Shown: in pieces, positions 7,407 through 15,550 of the stretch | Position numbering within the stretch: the first letter of the stretch is position 1 | Layout: each line of letters opens with the position of its first letter | Assembly (NCBI GenBank): GCA_937872445.1 | Contig: CALMSL010000048.1 | Span: forward strand, 1-45,445 | Direction: 5' to 3' | Length of the DNA: 45,445 nt | Source: an uncultured Microbacteriaceae bacterium | GTDB taxonomy: Bacteria > Actinomycetota > Actinomycetes > Actinomycetales > Microbacteriaceae | The notes under the pieces: generated by a model | The model's database searches: none | The model's input: only the letters and a program-made list of their open reading frames with translations | What the model was told of the DNA's origin: nothing | Translations under genes and position numbers: made by a program

Positions 7407-8104
7407 GACTTTGAGGTGAGTCCGCGTGGGCTTGCCCCAATAAAGCGCGCCGCGATGGCGGACGGATCAGAGATTGCGCCACCAACAACAACAGAAAACG
7501 CGCCCAGATCAAAAGCAGAGCTCACCTCGGAGAGTGTACGGTAACGTCCTTCAGCCACCACACGCACGCCAGCGTCAGCGAGGCGGGACACAAGGTCAAG
7601 ATCAGGGCCGCCGTCGAACGAACCAGACTCCGGTGTGTATCCGGAAAGAGTCGTTCCTACAAGCGCCGCGCCGGTTTCCCAGGCTCGCCGCCCCTCCTCG
7701 AGCGTCGACACATCTGCCATAACAGGAAGTCCCGTCTCTCGAGCAACAGTTGCGATGAGGGAGAAATTCTCGCCCAGAACCTCTGTCGTCGCATCAAGAG
7801 CAATGATGTCGGCGCCGGCCTCAGCGAGACCCGCCGCAAGCGCGAGGCTGGGGGTAATCACATTCCGCCGATCACTCGTCACCTTGTGCAATCCGATAAT
7901 CGGCAGGTCGGTCAACAGCCGCACAGCGCGAATATCCTCAGGACCGTTCAGGCGGAGTCCAGCGGGTTGCGATTCAAGGATCGCCTCCGACATTGCGACA
8001 ATTATTGGCGTCGAACGAAGCGGGCTACCTGCCCGCGCCTGCACCGAAACAACAAGCCCTCCTTCAAGCAAATCTATGACAGAGCTGGATATGCCGTCGA
8101 TCAT
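7403..8104 (-). CDS. nanE: N-acetylmannosamine-6-phosphate 2-epimerase
   Basis: A 233-residue TIM-barrel enzyme of the NanE family that interconverts ManNAc-6-P and GlcNAc-6-P. Family features are VVSVQARAGSPL near the N-terminus, MSEAILESQPAGLRLNGPEDIRAVR, the loop LPIIGLHK followed by ITPS, GADIIALDATTE, VMADVSTLEEG and VVAEGRYRTLSEV. The length is normal. It overlaps the permease gene upstream and the kinase gene downstream by ATGA in both cases, so the three are translationally coupled. No nanA, nagA or nagB is present in the window, so GlcNAc-6-P must be processed elsewhere. Confidence 0.9.
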   Translation of the reverse strand: MIDGISSSVIDLLEGGLVVSVQARAGSPLRSTPIIVAMSEAILESQPAGLRLNGPEDIRAVRLLTDLPIIGLHKVTSDRRNVITPSLALAAGLAEAGADIIALDATTEVLGENFSLIATVARETGLPVMADVSTLEEGRRAWETGAALVGTTLSGYTPESGSFDGGPDLDLVSRLADAGVRVVAEGRYRTLSEVSSAFDLGAFSVVVGGAISDPSAIAARFIGASPRGLTSKS

Positions 8105-8964
8105 TTAAACGCCCCCGTACTGATTCCTCCGATGAAGAACCGCTGGCCCAGAAGAAACAGCAGCAGCGCAGGAAGCGTGAAGAGGACACACGCGGCCATC
8201 AACGGCCCCCACGCAACGGTGTTTTGGCCAAAGAACGAATATAGCCCAATGGATAGCGTGTAAGTGGACGCGTCATTCAAGTAAATCAGCGGGTTGAGGA
8301 AGTCCGTCCACGCCCACATGAATTGGAAAATCGCGGCAGTGATAATCGCAGGACGTGCGATAGGAAGAACAATTGTGGCGTAGGTGCGAAACTCCGATGC
8401 TCCATCAATACGCGCCGCCTCGATCAATTCATCGGGCACACCCAACAGAAATTGGCGAATCAAAAAGATGAAGAAGGGAGTGCCGAGGAATGCCGGAATG
8501 ATCAACGGCAGATATGTCCCCACTGCCCCCAATCCGTTCCAAATGAGAAAGATCGGGATCATCGTCACCTGGGGCGGCAACATCATCGTGGCAAGAACGA
8601 TGATCAACAGCGGTTTTGCACCGCGCCACCGCACTTTAGCCAGTGCGTAGGCGACCAGGGGGCACGCTAGCACAGTCCCCAGGACACTCATCCCGCTGAT
8701 GAACAGTGTGTTGGCCAGGTACCGCCACACCGGAATCTGATCGAACGCCTCCGCAAAGTTGGCCAACGTCCACTCTTTGGGCCACAAGTTCGGCGGCGCG
8801 TGGAAGACATCCGAAGGCAGTTTAAAGGCAGTGGAAACCATGGTGAGCAGCGGGAAAAGGAAAACCAGTGCGAGAAGAATCACGAGGGTGTAGCGGCGAA
8901 TTTGGCGCAACCTATGGCGAGACGGAGTTCGCTTCCCGGGCGCTCGAGCGTCGACTTGCTGCAT
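8101..8964 (-). CDS. Carbohydrate ABC transporter permease (MalG type)
   Basis: A 287-residue inner-membrane permease with about six TM segments. The cytoplasmic EAA loop reads ELIEAARIDGASEFRTYATIVLPIARPAI, which contacts the ATPase. The C-terminal FFIGGISTGAFK is typical of the CUT1 MalG subfamily. The ATG at 8964 is chosen; a GTG at 8973 is equally possible, as neither has a clear ribosome site. It forms the channel with the MalF-type partner upstream (16 nt apart) and overlaps nanE by four bases. No ATPase gene is encoded here, so a shared MsiK-type ATPase is presumably used. Confidence 0.9.
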   Translation of the reverse strand: MQQVDARAPGKRTPSRHRLRQIRRYTLVILLALVFLFPLLTMVSTAFKLPSDVFHAPPNLWPKEWTLANFAEAFDQIPVWRYLANTLFISGMSVLGTVLACPLVAYALAKVRWRGAKPLLIIVLATMMLPPQVTMIPIFLIWNGLGAVGTYLPLIIPAFLGTPFFIFLIRQFLLGVPDELIEAARIDGASEFRTYATIVLPIARPAIITAAIFQFMWAWTDFLNPLIYLNDASTYTLSIGLYSFFGQNTVAWGPLMAACVLFTLPALLLFLLGQRFFIGGISTGAFK

Positions 8965-8980
8965 GGGGGACACCGTCGCG

Positions 8981-9940
8981 TTAATTGTTGGCACTGTGCA
9001 CCCACTTCTTCGAGGTGGCAAGCACGATAAGTGTGATCACCAAAGTCAGCACGAACAGGATCCAGGCCATCCCCGATGCGTAACCCATTTTGAGAAACGC
9101 GAAGGCGTTCTGGTACAGCGACATCGCGAAGGTCAACATGGACCCTCCGGGCCCCGCCGACGGGGTATTGAGTCGTTGCTGAGCGAGGATGAACGGCTGG
9201 GTAAAGATCTGGAGGAAGGCAATCAAGGTGACGATCACTTGAAAGAGAGTGACCGGGCTGATCATCGGCCAGGTGACATTGAGGAACCTTCGCCAGGCAC
9301 CGGCACCGTCAATTTCCGCCGCTTCGTAAAGTTCTTGTGGGACATCCTTGAGTGCCGCGAGATAGATAATCGTGGTCCCGCCAACCGTCCAGAAGGTCAT
9401 CAGCAGGATTGCGGGCTTTGTCCAATCCGGTTCCTGTAGCCAGGCCGGGCCGTCAATCCCGAACAACCCAAGGAAATAGTTGAGGAATCCGTACTGCGTA
9501 TTGAGCAGCCAGCGCCAGAGGTAGCCGCCGACCACGATGGGCACGATAGAAGGCAAATAGACGAGGGCCCGATACAGAGGCTGCCCCTTGACCGGAAAAT
9601 TCAAGAGGTGTGCACCGGCAAGCGAGATGATGATTGCCAAGGGAACACCGATGACAGTGAGGTACAGCGTGTTCCCCAGAGACTGCCAAAATGTTGGATT
9701 TCCGAACATTTGCGAATAGTTGTCCAGGCCGACCCAGCGCGGTGTCTGGAACAGGTTGAAGTCCGTGAAGCTGTAGAACGCGGAAGCGGCAATCGGGTAC
9801 GCAAACAGGAAGAGAAATCCGATTATGAAGGGGGAAGCAAACGCAAGCCCGAGCCACAGTGCCCGGCGGGACGAGTGATCGCCCGGCTTCCGCGCCGACG
9901 AAGGTATCGTCTGTGCGGAAGCCGAGCGACGCAGTGACAC
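8981..9940 (-). CDS. Carbohydrate ABC transporter permease (MalF type)
   Basis: A 319-residue permease with a basic N-terminus and six predicted TM segments (the first is LWLGLAFASPFIIGFLFLFAY). The periplasmic loop NLFQTPRWVGLDNYSQMF and the EAA loop ELYEAAEIDGAGAWRRFLNVTWPMI are CUT1 hallmarks. The GTG start at 9940 has AGGA seven bases upstream. It lies 12 nt after the binding-protein gene, in the same operon. Confidence 0.91.
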   Translation of the reverse strand: MSLRRSASAQTIPSSARKPGDHSSRRALWLGLAFASPFIIGFLFLFAYPIAASAFYSFTDFNLFQTPRWVGLDNYSQMFGNPTFWQSLGNTLYLTVIGVPLAIIISLAGAHLLNFPVKGQPLYRALVYLPSIVPIVVGGYLWRWLLNTQYGFLNYFLGLFGIDGPAWLQEPDWTKPAILLMTFWTVGGTTIIYLAALKDVPQELYEAAEIDGAGAWRRFLNVTWPMISPVTLFQVIVTLIAFLQIFTQPFILAQQRLNTPSAGPGGSMLTFAMSLYQNAFAFLKMGYASGMAWILFVLTLVITLIVLATSKKWVHSANN

Positions 9941-9952
9941 TAGTTTTCCTGC

Positions 9953-11236
9953 CTACTTGGAGTAGCTCGAAACGCGAGACTCAACCTGTTCCAAAGCTTT
10001 CTTGGGGGTCTCGTTCCCGCTGGCTATCGAGTCGAACGCCTTATTCAGATCGGTCATGTACTCGCCGGCGCTGACCGCACTGGAGGGCGCATAGGCGTTG
10101 GGGCTCTTCAGCGCATCTGCGAACGCGCTGAAGTTCTCAATGGCAGAGTAGTCGGCTGAGCTATCCAGCAGGGACGTCAGCGCTGGCATGTTTCCAAGCG
10201 CAACCGTGAACGCCTTCATCGCATCCGGGCTCACCATGTAGGCGAGGAACTTTGCTGCCGCTTCCTTGTGCTTGGAATTGGCGGGGATGAATAGCGTGCT
10301 TGCGGTCACCTCAGTTGTGTCCTTGTATTGAGGGGATGCGCCCGGAATAGTGATCACTCCCCACTCCAGGCCGGGTGCAACTTTCGGGATGCCCACGCCA
10401 TTCCACTCGCCGTCGATCCGCATCGCCAGTTTTCCGCTGAAGAACGGGTCCTGGTCCGATTGGTACTGCCCGTATCCGGCCACGAACTTCGCGATCTTGT
10501 CGGGTCCGATCTTGTTGACGAGGTTCTGGTACCAGGTCATCGCCTGGATGTTGCCGTCGTTCAACGGTGTGGGCTGCCCGTCCTTGTCCCACCACGATCC
10601 GCCAAATGCCGCGGCGATCATCCGCTGGGTTGCACCGGGTGCGGCCTCACCCAGGCCAAGCTGGGTGATGTTTCCGTCTGAATCGGTCTTGGTTAGAGCG
10701 AGGGCGGCATCGGCGAGCTCATCCATTGTCGTCGGCACCTGAACGCCGGCATCCGCAAACATCTTCTTGTTGTACATCAACAGTTGGCTGTGAATTGCAA
10801 TGGGAAGAGAGTAGGTCTTTCCTTCGTACTTCATTTGAGTCAAGGAGCTGGGGACGAAGCCGCTCATGTCGATGTTGTAGTCATCGAGGGGCGCCAGGAT
10901 CCCCTTGGATGCCCAGGAACCAACAACATCGCCGAAGTTGTCGGAGATGTCGAATGACCCGTTGGACGAGGACATCGACGTCAGCTGCTTCTGAAAGTCA
11001 GGGCTGGAGACTCCGATAACCTTGACCTCGCTCTGACTCGCGTTGTAGTCGGCGATAATCTTTTCCAAGGACTCTGCTTCTGGTCCGGACCAAAGGTAGG
11101 AGAACGTAATTGTGGTTGTTCCTTGCGATCCGTCACTACCCCCGCCGGTGGAACACGCAGCCAGCGGGGCAATGACCATTAGACCTGAAACGGAAAGCGC
11201 AGTTGCTCGCGCCCTGCGAGACCATTTGGACTTCAT
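9953..11236 (-). CDS. Extracellular solute-binding lipoprotein (family 1) of sugar ABC transporter
   Basis: A 427-residue binding protein. The signal peptide (KSKWSRRARATALSVSG...PLAACS) ends in an LAAC lipobox. The mature part shows the family pattern: ITFSYLWSGPEAESLEKIIADYNASQ, then LTSMSSSNGSFDISD, LPIAIHSQLLMYNKKMFADAGV (hinge), FFSGKLAMRIDGEW and ASTLFIPANSKHKEAAAKFLAYM. The start at 11236 is chosen from GGAG six bases upstream and the canonical signal peptide; the frame is open a further 70 codons but without a ribosome site. It is the first gene of the nan-type operon. The ligand is inferred to be ManNAc or a glycan containing it. Confidence 0.9.
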   Translation of the reverse strand: MKSKWSRRARATALSVSGLMVIAPLAACSTGGGSDGSQGTTTITFSYLWSGPEAESLEKIIADYNASQSEVKVIGVSSPDFQKQLTSMSSSNGSFDISDNFGDVVGSWASKGILAPLDDYNIDMSGFVPSSLTQMKYEGKTYSLPIAIHSQLLMYNKKMFADAGVQVPTTMDELADAALALTKTDSDGNITQLGLGEAAPGATQRMIAAAFGGSWWDKDGQPTPLNDGNIQAMTWYQNLVNKIGPDKIAKFVAGYGQYQSDQDPFFSGKLAMRIDGEWNGVGIPKVAPGLEWGVITIPGASPQYKDTTEVTASTLFIPANSKHKEAAAKFLAYMVSPDAMKAFTVALGNMPALTSLLDSSADYSAIENFSAFADALKSPNAYAPSSAVSAGEYMTDLNKAFDSIASGNETPKKALEQVESRVSSYSK

Positions 11237-11312
11237 GATGTACTCCATTCGGTGTAAGGATGCGCATAACCGGGGAACTGGAATAGACCAAGTTTGCGCC
11301 TTGCCGGAAATA

Positions 11313-11355
11313 TTGACATAGGTATTGGACGGTGTCAAGATATTGGTCAGTACCA
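11313..11355. promoter_or_regulatory. Divergent promoter/operator of the amino-sugar locus
   Basis: TTGACA (11313-11318) on the plus strand and its complement TGTCAA (11333-11338) form overlapping back-to-back -35 boxes for the GntR gene and the binding-protein operon. TGGTCAGTACCA at 11344-11355 is an inverted repeat of the TGGT-N4-ACCA kind bound by HutC/UTRA-type GntR regulators. It lies close to the GntR start, so autoregulation is likely. Candidate -10 boxes are weak. Confidence 0.6.
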
Positions 11356-11375
11356 TTTTGAATGAGAGGAAATAG

Positions 11376-12116
11376 TTGGTCGCCTCAGATTCAACGCAGC
11401 TGAAAAAACATGAACTTGTTCGGCAGCACCTTAAGGCAAAGATCAATCAAGGTCTGGCACCGCACGAGAAGCTGCCCACCGAGCGAGACCTTGCGGAGCA
11501 GCTCAACGTCAATCGATTGACCATCCGCCACGCCCTCGGGGAACTCGAGCGGGAGGGTGTCATCTATCGGGTACAAGGGTCTGGCACGTTTGTCAGCGCG
11601 TCTCAGATCAGCAAATCCTTCGAGTTCACATCGTTCTCGGAGGACATGCGGATGCGCGATATGGTCCCCGGGTCGCTGTCGGCAGAACTCAGCGTCGAAG
11701 CCGCCGGTATGAAGGTTGGGTACGCCTTGAACCTCAGTCCGACAACGCCCGTCGTTCATGTGCGTCGTGTTCGGACTGCCGACGAGGTCCCCATCTGCGT
11801 CGAGGACGTGTGCATTCCCCACGCGCTAGTGCCCGGCCTTGAAAACGGAATCAACGGGAACTCACTCTACGAGGATCTCGCCGAGCGGTTCGCGATCACA
11901 GTCGAGCGGGCAGACCAGACGATTCAAGCGACAGTGCTGAATGAGTCCGACGCCGCCGAACTTCTCGTACCACCATTCTCACCAGCGTTCCATGTTCAAC
12001 GCACGGCGTTTGATTCGCGCGGCCGCGCCGTGGAGTATGCAGAGTCGTTGTACCGCGGAGACCGGTACTCCTATACCGTGTCCATTACCCGGCCCGCCCA
12101 CTTGCGCGAGACTTGA
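11376..12116 (+). CDS. GntR-family (HutC/UTRA) transcriptional regulator
   Basis: A 246-residue regulator with an N-terminal winged helix (about 8-75: KLPTERDLAEQLNVNRLTIRHALGELEREGVIYRVQGSGTFV) and a C-terminal UTRA effector domain (about 95-240: VHVRRVRTADEVPICVEDVCIPHALVPGL ... RAVEYAESLYRGDRYSYTV). UTRA domains bind small effectors, often phosphorylated sugars such as GlcNAc-6-P. The TTG start is preceded by AGAGGA. It diverges from the ABC/nanE/nanK operon and probably represses it through the operator in the shared region. The DUF4127 gene follows almost without a gap. Confidence 0.9.
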   Translation: MVASDSTQLKKHELVRQHLKAKINQGLAPHEKLPTERDLAEQLNVNRLTIRHALGELEREGVIYRVQGSGTFVSASQISKSFEFTSFSEDMRMRDMVPGSLSAELSVEAAGMKVGYALNLSPTTPVVHVRRVRTADEVPICVEDVCIPHALVPGLENGINGNSLYEDLAERFAITVERADQTIQATVLNESDAAELLVPPFSPAFHVQRTAFDSRGRAVEYAESLYRGDRYSYTVSITRPAHLRET

Positions 12117-12136
12117 CCGTGCCGACGCCTCCCGCC

Positions 12137-13645
12137 ATGCGGATTGCACTCCTGCCGTTGGATGACAGGCCCGTCAACGTTTCACTCCCCCAGGACGTCG
12201 CCCGGGTTGCGGGAGCAGTGGTCGAAGTTCCACCTGCGAAGATTTTGCCAAACTACCGAACGCCGGGTGAAACGGGCAAGCTTTCCGCCTGGCTGCTCAA
12301 CCGCGCCGAAGACTCCGCAATCGATCACCTCGTCGTCTCATTGGACATGCTGTGCTACGGCGGTCTCATTGGAGGCCGGGTAGGACATGACACGACAGAA
12401 ACCGCACTCGCACGCCTCGATGTTCTGCGCACGATCCGGGAACGTCGACCAACTCTAAAAATCAGTGCGGTTTCGCTCGTGATGCGTGCGAGCAATTCGT
12501 ATTCAGCTGCGGAAGAACCTGACTACTGGTCCACCTATGGCAAGGATCTTCACGATCTGGGTGCAAAAGTTCACAATCTGGACGGACAGGCCGTTATTTC
12601 ACCTGTTTTCGAGGAAACCAAAGTTCCTTCTGACGTTGTCGCCGACTTCACCTTGCGGCGACTGCGCAATCACATCGTCAATCTCACGGCACTTCGACTC
12701 GTAGAAGAGGGGACGCTGGATTTCCTCGCTGTGACTGCAGACGACACTGCCCGCCTTTCGGCGGGTTCTGCCGAGCAGGACTGGCTTCGACACTGGATGA
12801 GATTTCTCCCTCACGGCCAGACAGTCCTGATGTATCCGGGGGCGGACGAAGTGGGTGCCGTTCTCGTTGCGCGCGCTGTCGCCGATTTCGCCAACCTTTC
12901 GGTCGCGATTCGCGTCTCGTGCGCGGAGCCGGAAGGCCTTGACCGCGTTCCTTCCTATGAGAATGTTCCCTTGACCGAATCAATCCGACGACAGGTCGCT
13001 GCTGCTGGCGCGTACGTCGTCGACCACGCAGCCGATGTGGTGCTCGTCGTTCATGCTCCCGACCCTGATCGACATGATATGTGGAACCCGATTCCGCCGT
13101 CCGCACACGAGGATGCGGTGGACAGAACCGTTGACGCCGTCCAACGCGAGCTGAACGCCGGCAATTCGGTGGCGCTCGCAGATGTCCGGTATTCGAACGG
13201 CTGCGATATCGAGCTCGTCAGGAAGCTTGTTCAGTTGGGTCTCGTGGAGAAGCTCACGAGCTTCGGTGGTTGGAATACCGCCGGGAACACCCTCGGCGGC
13301 GTCATTGCGACAGCCGTGGCTTACGTCACTGGAGCCGCCACGAGGAGCCTGGATTCGCGCGCGAAAGATCAAGCTCTTCTCACCAGGGTTCTGGATGACT
13401 TCGCCTATCAATCGATTATCCGGCAGGAAGTCGGCGCACAGCTATTCCACAACCACCTGCCGATGACAGATGACCGAGCGGTGGTGGCAGCCGAGACAAC
13501 CATTCGTGACCGCATGAATTACATGCTGGAGCATGAGCTGAATTCCCCCGGCTGGTCCGTAGCCGGGCTAGATCTTCCGTGGCGCCGCAGTTTCGAGGTT
13601 GGAATCGGGCTCAGAGACGCCCACCGTGGCGGCGGGAAATTCTGA
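12137..13645 (+). CDS. DUF4127 family protein
   Basis: A 502-residue protein that begins MRIALLPLDDRPVN, the hallmark of DUF4127. Other conserved-looking blocks are PPAKILPNYRTPG, HLVVSLDMLCYGGLIGGR, SLVMRASNSYSAAEEPDYW, LDFLAVTADDTARLSAG, VLMYPGADEVGAVLVAR, LADVRYSNGCD and FGGWNTAGNTLGGVIATAVAYV. The family has no agreed biochemical function to my knowledge; acidic and Asn residues in these blocks look like an enzyme active site. It has no signal peptide, so it acts in the cytosol. ATG 12137 is chosen because family members start there; TTG 12113 and GTG 12119 are in frame. It is cotranscribed with the GntR regulator, which suggests a step in the same amino-sugar pathway. Confidence 0.83.
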   Translation: MRIALLPLDDRPVNVSLPQDVARVAGAVVEVPPAKILPNYRTPGETGKLSAWLLNRAEDSAIDHLVVSLDMLCYGGLIGGRVGHDTTETALARLDVLRTIRERRPTLKISAVSLVMRASNSYSAAEEPDYWSTYGKDLHDLGAKVHNLDGQAVISPVFEETKVPSDVVADFTLRRLRNHIVNLTALRLVEEGTLDFLAVTADDTARLSAGSAEQDWLRHWMRFLPHGQTVLMYPGADEVGAVLVARAVADFANLSVAIRVSCAEPEGLDRVPSYENVPLTESIRRQVAAAGAYVVDHAADVVLVVHAPDPDRHDMWNPIPPSAHEDAVDRTVDAVQRELNAGNSVALADVRYSNGCDIELVRKLVQLGLVEKLTSFGGWNTAGNTLGGVIATAVAYVTGAATRSLDSRAKDQALLTRVLDDFAYQSIIRQEVGAQLFHNHLPMTDDRAVVAAETTIRDRMNYMLEHELNSPGWSVAGLDLPWRRSFEVGIGLRDAHRGGGKF

Positions 13646-13666
13646 GAAGCCACGTACTAAAGAATG

Positions 13667-13681
13667 TGGCGGTACCGGTGG
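13667..13681. repeat. 15-bp direct repeat, copy of the tRNA-Ser 3' end (left flank of IS481 copy 2)
   Basis: TGGCGGTACCGGTGG here is identical to 14971-14985, the last 15 nt (including CCA) of tRNA-Ser on the plus strand. It sits directly against the left tip of the insertion element, while the other copy lies 1 nt from the right tip. It is best read as a target-site duplication, though a relic attachment site is possible. Confidence 0.8.
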
Positions 13682-14969
13682 TGTCTGGTTTCTTGACATT
13701 GAGGACAGGTGTCTCCAGACATAGAGGACATTCCCGTTGTCTTCTGGAGGCCCCGTGTCCAAGGCCCGTGTCATTGTCACTGCCGTCATTTTGGAGGGCC
13801 GGCCCAAAGCGGAAGTCGCCCGTGACTATGGTGTCGCCCGCTCCTGGGTTTATACCCTGGTCGAGCGCTACCTGACGGGCGGGTGGGAGGCGATCGAACC
13901 CCGATCCAAACGGCCACTTTCGAATCCGAGACACATCAGCTCCGAACTCGAGTCCGAGATCGTGCAGTTGCGTGGGGAGCTCACCGGGCAGGGTCACGAT
14001 GCCGGAGCCCACACCATCGCCTTCCACCTGAATGGACGCCACGGCGGTAGCCCGGCGGTTTCCACAATCTGGAAAGTTCTCAAACGCAACGGGCTGGTCA
14101 CCCCACAACCCGGGAAGCGTCCCCGTTCCTCCTACTTGCGCTTCCAAGCCGAGTTCCCCAACGAGACCTGGCAATCCGACTTCACCCACTGGCGGCTCAG
14201 CACAGGCGTCGGGGTGGAGATCCTCACCTTCCTCGACGATCACTCCCGACTGGCCCTCTCGATCACCGCCCACCCGGTCGTCACCGGACGGATAGTGGTC
14301 ACCGACTTTCGCCAGAACGTCAATGATTACGGGCCACCAGCGTCCACCCTCACCGACAACGGCCTAGTCTTCACCACCCGGGTCCGAGGCGGCAAGAACG
14401 CGTTCGAGAACGAGCTACGGCTGCTGAACATTACGCAGAAGAACGGCCGCCCCAACCACCCACAAACCCAAGGCAAAGTCGAGAGATTCCAGCAGACGCT
14501 GAAGAAATGGCTCACCGCCCAAACCCCGGCCGACACCATCGAGGACCTGCAGAAACAACTGAACACGTTCCGCAGCTACTACAACACCATCCGGCCCCAC
14601 CGCTCCCTTCAGCGAAGCACCCCCGCACAGGCCTACACCACCGGCACCAAAATCGGCCCCGCCGGCACCGTCGGCGGACACTGGAGAATCCGCGACGACC
14701 GCATCGACGACTCCGGAGTCATCACAATCAGATACAACTCAAAACTGCACCACATCGGCATCGGTCGAGCCCACAAAGGAACCAAAGTCCGCATCCTCAT
14801 CCACGACCAACACATTCGCATCATCAACAAAACCACCGGAAACCTCCTCCGCGAACTCAACCTCAACCCCGACATCGACTACCAGCGACAATGAAAAACG
14901 CCCCCACCAACCGGTGAAGGCGTCCTCAATGTCTCGCGACATCTGTCCTCAATGACTGAAGACATCACA
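13682..14969 (+). mobile_element. IS481-family insertion sequence, copy 2
   Basis: The element starts TGTCTGG and ends, read inward from the right, TGTGATG. Both ends share CATTGAGGACAG starting about 16 bases from the tip, then diverged copies of a unit ending AGACAT.GAGGAC, so each end has two tandem subterminal repeats of about 23 bp. The length is 1288 bp. The right tip is separated by a single base from the CCA of tRNA-Ser, and a 15-bp copy of the tRNA 3' end flanks the left tip. The one transposase gene is intact, so the element may be active. Confidence 0.82.
13755..14894 (+). CDS. IS481-family DDE transposase
   Basis: A 379-residue transposase. The N-terminal helix-turn-helix (RPKAEVARDYGVARSWVYTLVERYL) is followed by the rve core with Asp142 (ETWQSDFTHW), Asp201 (TDNGLVF) and Glu243 (GKVERFQQ). 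The GTG start at 13755 is preferred over the TTG at 13737 because GGAGG lies four bases upstream. It is a homologue of the transposase at 2423, with catalytic residues at the same positions, but differs in many residues and in its inverted-repeat sequence. It is transcribed toward the 3' end of tRNA-Ser. Confidence 0.93.
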   Translation: MSKARVIVTAVILEGRPKAEVARDYGVARSWVYTLVERYLTGGWEAIEPRSKRPLSNPRHISSELESEIVQLRGELTGQGHDAGAHTIAFHLNGRHGGSPAVSTIWKVLKRNGLVTPQPGKRPRSSYLRFQAEFPNETWQSDFTHWRLSTGVGVEILTFLDDHSRLALSITAHPVVTGRIVVTDFRQNVNDYGPPASTLTDNGLVFTTRVRGGKNAFENELRLLNITQKNGRPNHPQTQGKVERFQQTLKKWLTAQTPADTIEDLQKQLNTFRSYYNTIRPHRSLQRSTPAQAYTTGTKIGPAGTVGGHWRIRDDRIDDSGVITIRYNSKLHHIGIGRAHKGTKVRILIHDQHIRIINKTTGNLLRELNLNPDIDYQRQ

Positions 14970-14970
14970 T

Positions 14971-15060
14971 TGGCGGTACCGGTGGGATTTGAACCCACGG
15001 TGGGCGTTAACCCACACAACTTTTCGAGAGTTGCACCTTCGGCCGCTCGGACACGGTACC
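14971..15060 (-). tRNA. tRNA-Ser (anticodon CGA)
   Basis: A 90-nt class II tRNA. Acceptor GGTACCG pairs with CGGTACC, followed by G and encoded CCA. The anticodon stem CAACT/AGTTG encloses CTCGAAA with anticodon CGA. A long variable arm (GTGGGTTAACGCCCAC) and T loop GTTCAAATC are present. Its last 15 bases are repeated at 13667-13681 on the far side of the insertion element. Confidence 0.96.
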
Positions 15061-15105
15061 GGGGAAGAGTTTAGTACAGGACGGCGCGAGGCTCGACCGG
15101 GCCGT

Positions 15106-15525
15106 TCAGCGGGAACGGACTTCGGTGACCCGCACGTAATACCCGTCAGGATCGATAAGCCGGAAATCCCGAACACCCCACGGGCGATCGACGAGCGGCT
15201 CCCACGCGCCGCCCAACCCGCTTGCGACCTCGCGGGCCCGGTCGAATGCCTCGATGACATCGGCAACCTCAACGACAATCTCCACACCGACTCCCCGGGG
15301 CCCGGACAGCCTCTCCTTGCTGAAGTGGTGGTCAGGGCGGAGATTGTCGGCGGTTTGCACGCCGATCGTCACCGCACCCGACCGAAGCGGGATATATCCG
15401 TCATACGACCAGGCGTCAGGCGGCGCCAGCCCGAGGGTTGCTTCGTAAAACCGGACCGTGGCCGTGATGTCAGCGACAAACAATTCGAATCGCAGACCGA
15501 CGATTTTTGGTGCGACCGCGACCAT
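15106..15525 (-). CDS. VOC superfamily (glyoxalase/bleomycin-resistance-like) protein
   Basis: A 139-residue single VOC domain: FELFVADITATVRFYEATLGLAPPDAW is the first beta-alpha-beta unit and VEIVVEVADVIEAFDRAREVASGLGG the second, ending RDFRLIDPDGYYVRVTEV, where the acidic residue usually binds metal. ATG 15525 has GGAG five bases upstream. Substrate unknown; families include dioxygenases, epimerases and antibiotic-binding proteins. It ends 45 nt from the tRNA-Ser 5' end. Confidence 0.85.
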   Translation of the reverse strand: MVAVAPKIVGLRFELFVADITATVRFYEATLGLAPPDAWSYDGYIPLRSGAVTIGVQTADNLRPDHHFSKERLSGPRGVGVEIVVEVADVIEAFDRAREVASGLGGAWEPLVDRPWGVRDFRLIDPDGYYVRVTEVRSR

Positions 15526-15550
15526 GTGTACTCCGTTCGTCCGAGAGTGG

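Noticed and set aside
6486-11236. A complete sialic acid catabolic operon.
   Set aside because: No NanA lyase, sialidase, NagA or NagB is present; only the ManNAc-specific steps are found.
13667-14985. The tRNA-Ser direct repeats as attL/attR of an integrated island.
   Set aside because: Only the insertion element and one or two bases lie between the repeats, there is no integrase or excisionase, and a target-site duplication explains it more simply. A relic island is not fully excluded.
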